Source: Actinomycetes bacterium (GTDB lineage: Bacteria; Actinomycetota; Acidimicrobiia; Spongiisociales; UBA5794). From it: 6,288 nt of DNA. The translations under genes were made by a program, and so were the position numbers. Each line of letters opens with the position of its first letter. Positions within the stretch are counted from its first letter, which is position 1. Shown here one piece after another: positions 1-4,306 of this stretch. The notes under the pieces are model-generated. The model saw only the letters and a program-made list of their open reading frames with translations. It searched no databases and was not told the DNA's origin. The DNA is taken from the NCBI GenBank assembly GCA_024640745.1, contig JAHEEL010000138.1:1-6288 (forward strand), in the 5' to 3' direction.

Positions 1-1016
1 TTCCGATCGGCCTTGAGATCCACCCGCGCCACGAGCTCGCCGCCGAGGAGGAACGGGAGCACGTAGTAGCCGTGGACGCGCTGACCACGAGGGACGTAGA
101 TCTCGATGCGATACCGGAATCCAAAGAGCCGCTCGACTCGGTCGCGATTCCATACCAACGAATCGAACGGGCTCAGCAGCGCGGTTCCGGTCGAACGTCT
201 CGGAATTGCGACATCGGGAGCCACATAAGCCCGCTGCGGCCAACCTTCCACGCTCGCCGGCTTCACCAATCCGTCGTTCGCGAGTTCGGCGAGGACGGTA
301 CGAGCCGTCGGGACGTGGAGACGGTAGTAGTCCGCCAGATCGGCAGCGGTTCCGACACCGTGGTGTCGCACCGCGTCGACCAGGAGGCCGCGATAGGCCT
401 GCTCCCGGCCGGGCGCTTGCTTCCGCAGGACCCATTCCGGCAGCACGCGCTCGGGCAGGTCGTAGAGGCGGCCGAACGAGGAGGTGCGAGTGGCGGCTAC
501 GCGACCCGAAGCGAAGAGCCACTCGAGCGCTTGCTTGCCCGGGGCGTAGCCCCACCATGGCCCGCCTCGCTCGCCGGGATCGTCGAGATCCGACACGGTG
601 AGAGGTCCGCGTCGCCCGACCTCCTCGAAGACACGATCGACGTAGCCGGGCCGCTCCTCGAGCAGGCGTCGGACGCTCCCCCACGGCTGCATCTCATCCA
701 TGCGGAACCGGAACATCGGATAGTGCGCAACGGGGATGAGTGATGCCTCATGCCCCCAGTACTCGAACAACTCCCCGGATTTCGCCGTCCAGCGGTCGAA
801 TGCTCGCCGATCGTACGACCCGAGGCGCGAGAACACCGGCAGGTAGTGGGAACGCTCGAGCACGTTGACCGAATCGAGTTGGAGCAGACCGACATGACCG
901 AACACGCGACGGAAGTGGCGCACATCGATCCGCCCGGTGGGCCGCGGCACAGCAAAGCCCTGGGCAGCCAGCGCAATCCTTCGCGCCTGATCGACGGAGA
1001 ACCGTCGGTGCTTCAT
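1..1016 (-). CDS. ycaQ: YcaQ-like (HTH_42 family) DNA interstrand-crosslink glycosylase, C-terminus cut by window edge
   Basis: The minus-strand frame is open from an ATG at 1016 to the window edge, giving 338 codons; the E. coli relative is about 410 residues, so the C-terminus is missing. The family is a winged-helix DNA glycosylase that removes alkylated bases and unhooks interstrand crosslinks. Visible support: an N-terminal segment with a QLD tripeptide at residues 46-48 (GLLQLDSVNV), which fits the Gln-hydrophobic-Asp catalytic motif described for YcaQ-like members; a WGHEASLIP stretch near 87-95; winged-helix-like sequence around 205-255; and the family's conserved C-terminal block LLSPFDSLVWNRDR (280-293) followed by YVLPFLLGGELVARVDLK. 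The start is supported by a strong Shine-Dalgarno, GGGGAGG at 1023-1029, six bases before the ATG. It is divergent from plsC. Family assignment is secure; crosslink activity is inferred from homology, since many HTH_42 proteins are uncharacterised. Confidence 0.88.
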   Translation of the reverse strand, partial: MKHRRFSVDQARRIALAAQGFAVPRPTGRIDVRHFRRVFGHVGLLQLDSVNVLERSHYLPVFSRLGSYDRRAFDRWTAKSGELFEYWGHEASLIPVAHYPMFRFRMDEMQPWGSVRRLLEERPGYVDRVFEEVGRRGPLTVSDLDDPGERGGPWWGYAPGKQALEWLFASGRVAATRTSSFGRLYDLPERVLPEWVLRKQAPGREQAYRGLLVDAVRHHGVGTAADLADYYRLHVPTARTVLAELANDGLVKPASVEGWPQRAYVAPDVAIPRRSTGTALLSPFDSLVWNRDRVERLFGFRYRIEIYVPRGQRVHGYYVLPFLLGGELVARVDLKADR

Positions 1017-1022
1017 GGTGTA

Positions 1023-1029
1023 CCTCCCC
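1023..1029 (-). promoter_or_regulatory. Ribosome binding site of ycaQ-like gene
   Basis: On the minus strand GGGGAGG precedes the ATG at 1016 by six bases, a near-ideal Shine-Dalgarno that fixes this start. It contrasts with the divergent plsC, which has no recognisable ribosome binding site. Confidence 0.75.
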
Positions 1030-1039
1030 GGGCGGTCGC

Positions 1040-1046
1040 TACGCTA
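1040..1046. promoter_or_regulatory. Symmetric TANNNTA element, candidate shared -10 for plsC and ycaQ
   Basis: The heptamer TACGCTA in the 37-bp divergent gap reads as a TANNNT -10 on both strands: TACGCT at 1040-1045 on plus and TAGCGT at 1046-1041 on minus. On plus, the hexamer ends eight bases before the plsC ATG at 1054, so transcription could begin at the start codon and give a leaderless mRNA. On minus, a start near 1034 would leave a short leader carrying the ycaQ Shine-Dalgarno. No convincing -35 is seen on either side. The call is inferred from spacing and motif only. Confidence 0.4.
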
Positions 1047-1053
1047 CCGACCC

Positions 1054-1806
1054 ATGGTTCCATCCCTCAAAGCGGCGATTCGCACGTTCGCCCTCGTACC
1101 TCTGTTCTTCTTCGACACGATGGTGCAGGCCTTGCGTGTGATGTGGATCGGAAGGCGCACCAAGGACGACCCGAGACTCGAACAGATCATCCAAGGCTGG
1201 GCACGGCGCTTTGTGCGGATCCCTCCGCTCGTGATGCACGTGGAGGGCGCCGAGCACGTCGATCCCGATCGGCACTACGTCGTGGTGGCCAACCACATCT
1301 CGAACTTCGATATCCCCGTGCTGTTCCTGGCGATCCCTACTCCCATCCGCTTCCTCGCCAAGAAGGAGCTCTACAAGATTCCGCTGCTCGGGCCCGGCAT
1401 GGACACGGTGGGAATCGTCAAGGTCGACCGCGGTGGCGCACGGTCGACACGCCAGGCGATCAACGACGCAGCGCGCGAGACGTATCGACGCGGGTACTCG
1501 CTGATGGTCTTCGCCGAGGGAACGCGCAGCCGTACCGGTGACATGGGAGACTTCCACAAGGGGGCAGCGCGCCTTGCCATCGACAACGGCGCCGACTTGC
1601 TGCCGGTCGTGATCGCAGGAACCTTCGACATCAACCCGCCGGGATCGATCCTCGTCTACCCGGGTCGGGTATCGGTGAGGATTCTCGAAACCATCGAGAC
1701 GAAAGACCTCACCTTCCGGGACATCACGCCACTGACCAAGCAGATGCACGACCAGATGTCGGCGATCTACGAAGAGATGCGCAGCGACCGGCAGAATCAG
1801 TCGTAG
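1054..1806 (+). CDS. plsC: 1-acyl-sn-glycerol-3-phosphate acyltransferase (PlsC/LPLAT family)
   Basis: This 250-residue protein belongs to the PlsC family, which transfers an acyl chain to lysophosphatidic acid to make phosphatidic acid at the inner face of the membrane. The diagnostic HX4D catalytic motif is H81-ISNF-D86 in NHISNFD, preceded by the hydrophobic strand YVVVA. Block II is KKELYKIPLLG (103-113), block III is FAEGTRSRTG (E155-G-T-R-S159), and block IV is LLPVVIAGT (182-190). A hydrophobic N-terminal stretch (about 12-20, FALVPLFFF) suggests membrane association. The length is typical. The frame also has an ATG at 1015, but that would overlap the ycaQ start and add 13 residues; the ATG at 1054 is preferred because a TANNNT -10 lies eight bases upstream, consistent with a leaderless start. 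There is no Shine-Dalgarno. The 3' end overlaps convergent imuB by 10 bp. Exact acyl acceptor preference cannot be read from sequence. Confidence 0.9.
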   Translation: MVPSLKAAIRTFALVPLFFFDTMVQALRVMWIGRRTKDDPRLEQIIQGWARRFVRIPPLVMHVEGAEHVDPDRHYVVVANHISNFDIPVLFLAIPTPIRFLAKKELYKIPLLGPGMDTVGIVKVDRGGARSTRQAINDAARETYRRGYSLMVFAEGTRSRTGDMGDFHKGAARLAIDNGADLLPVVIAGTFDINPPGSILVYPGRVSVRILETIETKDLTFRDITPLTKQMHDQMSAIYEEMRSDRQNQS

Positions 1807-3269
1807 ATCCCGGTCAACCACGCCTCCCCACCTCTCACTTCGCAGAGAAACGCACCGGCCGAAGTGACGATCTGATATTGATCGCCCGGCTCCTCGCCCT
1901 TCCACCATCTCCCGACCTTCCTCCACGGTCCGGCCCACGATCGGACCGTCACCCACCGGCTGCCCAGCCGAACACGGGAAGGCATCCCACCGTCCCACTC
2001 GATGTGAAACGGCTGTGGAGCCGGAGGAACGAGCGTCGGTGATGGTCCGGGAATTCTCCCCGGCCAGGGCGCGTTCGGATCCCGGCGAACGACCGGCTCC
2101 TCACCCCAGCGGTGCCAGATGACCCGCTCGCCCGGCTCACGGCCGCCCTGCGGGTGAGCCTGGAGCAAGCCGTCACGACCGACGATCGCCTGCGTCTCGG
2201 CGAACGCGCGATGCGTTTCCGATGCCGCGCGCGCGTCCTCCCCGAGCGAGAGCTGACGGCCGGCCCCGGAGAGGTTCGCCGGTTCGATACGGAGAGCGAC
2301 GAGACCGCCTCGTATCCCGGCTCCGACCCCGTCGATCCATGCTCGAAGCTGCCACCTCACGCGATCGGCGATGGCCCGATCATCCAGCGGATCGGAGCTC
2401 AACCACGTTCGCGAGCGGATCGTCCCATCCGCTGCTTCCGCCTCCACAACGATCCGGAACGGTGCCGTTCCGAGCGAGGCAAGCGCTTCAACGAGCCTGC
2501 CGGCCATTGCCCGTGCTACGAACGCCGCCTGTTCGAGATCCTCGAGCGGCGGCGAGAATCGCTCGGAGACGGTGAGGTCGACGGGCAGATCACGGGGACT
2601 CACCGCGCGATCTCGACCGGAAGCGAGTCGATGCGCTTCGAGACCGGCAGTTCCGAACCGGGAGGAAACGGCACTGCCGGGGAGGCGAGCGAGTTCTCCG
2701 AGGGTGGTGATGCCGAGCCACCGGAACGTGGCCACGAGTTCTTCCCTGCCGACCGTCGAGATGTCGAGCGAAGCGAGGAACGCCTCATCGTCTTCGATGG
2801 TCAAGATCGGTGGTTTGCCGTTCGCCCTCGCGGCCGCTTGTCTCGCAGCAAACGGGCCTTCCGCAATGCCGATCAAGAACCCCCCACCGGCAGTCCGATC
2901 GATCTCTTTTGCTACCCGTTCGGCAAGCGAGCTTTCTCCGCCGTAGTAGCCGACGGCCCCGGACACCGGAACGAAGACCAGGCCGGGTTCGACGACCTCG
3001 ACGTTCGGGATGAGATCCTCGATCGCCGTAACCACCGGCTCGAACGCGATCATCTCTGCCGAGTAGTCGCGTTCGATCGTCACGACCAGCGGACAGATCC
3101 CTTCGGCCTCACCGCGTCGCATCCCGCGACGGATCCCGGCGGCGATCGCTGCAGCGTTTACTGCCTCGACCCGGCCATCGGTACCAATCGCCTGTCCGGG
3201 CTCATCCGGCGACGCTCCGGGTCTCCGCAGCGGCCACTCCGGGTACCACACGCAGAGTGTTCGAGCCAT
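1797..3269 (-). CDS. imuB: ImuB: Y-family DNA polymerase-like subunit of the SOS mutasome
   Basis: This 490-residue protein is a Y-family polymerase homologue of the ImuB type, which acts as a hub joining ImuA', the sliding clamp and DnaE2 in damage-induced mutagenic synthesis. The N-terminus (MARTLCVWYPEWPLRR) matches the first palm strand, but the usual metal-binding Asp is absent. The equivalent of the second acidic motif reads VVEPGLVFVPVSG (92-104), with E94-P95 where active polymerases have Asp-Glu. It is therefore probably not an active polymerase. A helix-hairpin-helix-like thumb lies near 184-212. A clamp-binding-like QLSLG is at 339-343. The C-terminal block rich in Trp (WAGPWRKVGRWWKGEE, 445-460) and ending GIYD resembles the actinobacterial ImuB tail. 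The start is the ATG at 3269, with GGAGG just three bases upstream; it lies inside imuA', overlapping it by 68 bp, so the two are co-transcribed and probably translationally coupled. DnaE2 is not in the window. Confidence 0.9.
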   Translation of the reverse strand: MARTLCVWYPEWPLRRPGASPDEPGQAIGTDGRVEAVNAAAIAAGIRRGMRRGEAEGICPLVVTIERDYSAEMIAFEPVVTAIEDLIPNVEVVEPGLVFVPVSGAVGYYGGESSLAERVAKEIDRTAGGGFLIGIAEGPFAARQAAARANGKPPILTIEDDEAFLASLDISTVGREELVATFRWLGITTLGELARLPGSAVSSRFGTAGLEAHRLASGRDRAVSPRDLPVDLTVSERFSPPLEDLEQAAFVARAMAGRLVEALASLGTAPFRIVVEAEAADGTIRSRTWLSSDPLDDRAIADRVRWQLRAWIDGVGAGIRGGLVALRIEPANLSGAGRQLSLGEDARAASETHRAFAETQAIVGRDGLLQAHPQGGREPGERVIWHRWGEEPVVRRDPNAPWPGRIPGPSPTLVPPAPQPFHIEWDGGMPSRVRLGSRWVTVRSWAGPWRKVGRWWKGEEPGDQYQIVTSAGAFLCEVRGGEAWLTGIYD

Positions 3270-3912
3270 CGTCCTCCATCTCGATCGTTCGGGTCATCCC
3301 TTGCATGGCTTTCCCTGAAGCGGTCAGCCGTGTCCTCCTCCGCTCGATCCGGCCGTGCCCGTCCACTGCGCCGCTCCATGCAGTCTCACGAGCCTCGAGG
3401 GTCAGATGCGCAATACCCGCTGGAACGGCATGTTTGAGCGGTCGTAGCAGCAGCGTGGTCCCCCGGTTTCGTGCAAGCGCCGCAAGCTTCCTGATCGAGG
3501 CATCCTTCGCCCCGGCCGGCACTTCGGCCAGCACGGCTGTTGCGCCATCGAGGAGAGCGGCCACCGCCTTCCCCCAACGGACGACCTCGCCGCAGCGAGC
3601 AATCACCAGACGATCGGGTTCGATCCCGACCTCCCACGCCGCGAGCGGGCTCAGCCATCCGCGCACATCGAGGTAGGCGACCGCGCCCGCTCCGGCATAG
3701 TCGGAGAGCATGACCAACCCGAGCCGGGTCATGCCGAGCCCCGGGTCCCCAGCCAAAACCCCCACTTGACCGGGGAGGAGCGCGGGGATCTGAGAGGAAG
3801 GTTCCACCAGTTCTGTCTTCTCGATGGAAGATCGAGGCTCGAGACTCGAGACTCGAGACATGAGATCGTCGATCGGCAACCGACGACCGGCGACTCCCTG
3901 CTCACTTGCCAT
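3202..3912 (-). CDS. imuA': ImuA'-like RecA-fold subunit of the SOS mutasome
   Basis: The protein has 236 residues and lies immediately upstream of imuB, the usual order of the actinobacterial cassette. It has a RecA-like core. The stretch PGQVGVLAGDPGLGMT (47-62) sits at the Walker A position, YLDVRGWLSP (80-89) aligns without gaps to the RecA block FIDAEHALDP, and TAVLAEVP (125-132) is at the Walker B position. The Walker A lysine is replaced by Met61 and the RecA catalytic Glu by Arg84, so ATP hydrolysis is doubtful. In relatives ImuA' binds ImuB and is needed for damage-induced mutagenesis; its biochemical role is poorly defined. I chose the ATG at 3912: it follows a GGGAG at 3923-3927 (10-base spacing) and lies downstream of the predicted transcription start. 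In-frame ATGs at 3957 and 3969 fall inside the -10 or LexA box, and the longer open frame further upstream runs across the divergent dodecin gene and is not real. A 7-bp tandem repeat encodes part of the N-terminal linker. Confidence 0.82.
   Translation of the reverse strand: MASEQGVAGRRLPIDDLMSRVSSLEPRSSIEKTELVEPSSQIPALLPGQVGVLAGDPGLGMTRLGLVMLSDYAGAGAVAYLDVRGWLSPLAAWEVGIEPDRLVIARCGEVVRWGKAVAALLDGATAVLAEVPAGAKDASIRKLAALARNRGTTLLLRPLKHAVPAGIAHLTLEARETAWSGAVDGHGRIERRRTRLTASGKAMQGMTRTIEMEDDGSNTLRVVPGVAAAETRSVAG
3838..3858. repeat. Tandem heptamer repeat (CTCGAGA x3) inside imuA'
   Basis: Three perfect head-to-tail copies of CTCGAGA span 3838-3858, followed by a degenerate fourth, CATGAGA (3859-3865). 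Each unit contains the palindrome CTCGAG. The array is 21 bp, so it stays in frame, and encodes Ser/Arg/Val/Leu/Glu residues between the N-terminus of ImuA' and its RecA-like core. A similar string, CTCGAGTCCC, recurs after the dodecin gene near 4239. Confidence 0.8.
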
Positions 3913-3955
3913 CTCGCCGGTTCTCCCATCGGTGTCCGCGACCTGCCGGACGAAC

Positions 3956-3984
3956 ATCCTATCGAACATATGTTCGATTCTCAA
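3956..3984 (-). promoter_or_regulatory. imuA'-imuB promoter (-35 TTGAGA, 17-bp spacer, -10 TAGGAT)
   Basis: On the minus strand TTGAGA (3984-3979) and TAGGAT (3961-3956) are separated by exactly 17 bp, the optimal spacing for the principal sigma factor, and the -10 fits the actinobacterial TANNNT form. Transcription would start near 3951-3947, giving a leader of roughly 35-39 bases that carries GGGAG before the ATG at 3912. The LexA palindrome fills the spacer, so bound LexA would block RNA polymerase. Confidence 0.65.
3962..3977. promoter_or_regulatory. LexA operator (SOS box), perfect palindrome
   Basis: TCGAACATATGTTCGA is a perfect 16-bp inverted repeat matching the actinobacterial/Gram-positive LexA consensus (CGAAC-N4-GTTCG). 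It lies between imuA' and the dodecin gene. imuA'-imuB is a known SOS operon in mycobacteria, so site and gene function agree. It occupies the spacer of the imuA' promoter and also lies about where the -35 region of the dodecin promoter should be. Confidence 0.93.
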
Positions 3985-3991
3985 GTTGCGG

Positions 3992-3998
3992 TATCGTA
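3992..3998. promoter_or_regulatory. Candidate -10 of the dodecin gene (TATCGTA, symmetric)
   Basis: TATCGT at 3992-3997 fits TANNNT and would start transcription near 4004, leaving a 23-base leader with the AAAGGAG ribosome binding site. No good -35 is seen; the region where it should be is covered by the LexA box. The element also reads TACGAT on the minus strand (3998-3993), so weak transcription toward imuA' from here is possible. Confidence 0.4.
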
Positions 3999-4012
3999 GA
4001 GGTGGAGCAACG

Positions 4013-4019
4013 AAAGGAG
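4013..4019 (+). promoter_or_regulatory. Ribosome binding site that decides the dodecin GTG start
   Basis: AAAGGAG lies seven bases before the GTG at 4027. It supports this non-ATG start, and no other in-frame start lies near the N-terminus. Confidence 0.8.
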
Positions 4020-4026
4020 CCGGTTC

Positions 4027-4233
4027 GTGTCGATTGCGAAGGTGGTCGAAATCACCTCTACATCCCCCGGGAGTTTCGAGGATGCGATCCGCAAAGGAAT
4101 CGCCAAGGCGCAACAGACCATCAACAACGTCCGGGGAGCCTGGATCTCCGAGCAGAAGGTCGTGCTCGCCGAAGACGGGACCATCAAGCACTTCCGCGTC
4201 GACATGAAGCTCACCTTCGTGCTCGACGACTGA
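4027..4233 (+). CDS. Dodecin-like flavin-binding protein (GTG start)
   Basis: This 68-residue protein fits the dodecin family in length and pattern: a first strand (AKVVEITSTSP), one helix (SFEDAIRKGIAKAQQTINNV), then two long strands ending MKLTFVLDD. Dodecins assemble into hollow dodecamers that bind flavins (FMN, riboflavin or FAD), and some also bind CoA; they are thought to store or buffer free flavin in the cytoplasm. Compared from memory with the archaeal and mycobacterial proteins, the flavin-stacking Trp position holds Gly37, a Trp instead sits two residues later (Trp39), and the flavin-contacting Gln is replaced by Arg57 in HFRVDMK. This suggests the atypical dodecin subgroup and a changed ligand site. 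GTG is chosen because AAAGGAG lies seven bases upstream. The gene is divergent from the SOS operon imuA'-imuB and convergent with pnp. Confidence 0.88.
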   Translation: MSIAKVVEITSTSPGSFEDAIRKGIAKAQQTINNVRGAWISEQKVVLAEDGTIKHFRVDMKLTFVLDD

Positions 4234-4255
4234 CCAGCCTCGAGTCCCAGACGCG

Positions 4256-4284
4256 GGAAGCCCCGGGCACAACCCGGGGCTTCC
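4256..4284. terminator. Hairpin between convergent dodecin and pnp genes, probable bidirectional terminator
   Basis: GGAAGCCCCGGG (4256-4267), loop CACAA, and CCCGGGGCTTCC (4273-4284) form a perfect 12-bp, very GC-rich stem. It sits exactly midway, 22 bases from the dodecin stop and 22 bases from the pnp stop. No T-tract follows on either strand, so it is not a classical intrinsic terminator; U-less hairpins are common at actinobacterial gene ends. It could equally act as a 3'-end stabiliser against exonucleases. Confidence 0.75.
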
Positions 4285-4306
4285 GAATGCCGACGGCCGG
4301 TTCTCG

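Noticed and set aside
72..743. A 223-codon plus-strand open frame in the first kilobase
   Set aside because: It is antisense to the YcaQ-like gene, whose open frame, strong ribosome binding site and family motifs identify the coding strand.
1015..1053. Earlier plsC start at 1015 (13 extra residues)
   Set aside because: It would overlap the divergent ycaQ start codon and include the -10-like element; the extra residues do not resemble a PlsC N-terminus, and there is no ribosome binding site.
1039..1998. A 319-codon minus-strand open frame opposite plsC
   Set aside because: The plus strand carries all PlsC motifs. The antisense translation is His/Asp/Arg-rich with no domain, as expected of the complementary strand of a GC-rich gene.
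2112..3437. A 441-codon plus-strand open frame opposite imuB and part of imuA'
   Set aside because: It is a GC-rich antisense shadow. The minus-strand frames show clear ImuB and ImuA' homology, whereas this translation is low-complexity Arg/Ser/Asp-rich with no recognisable domain.
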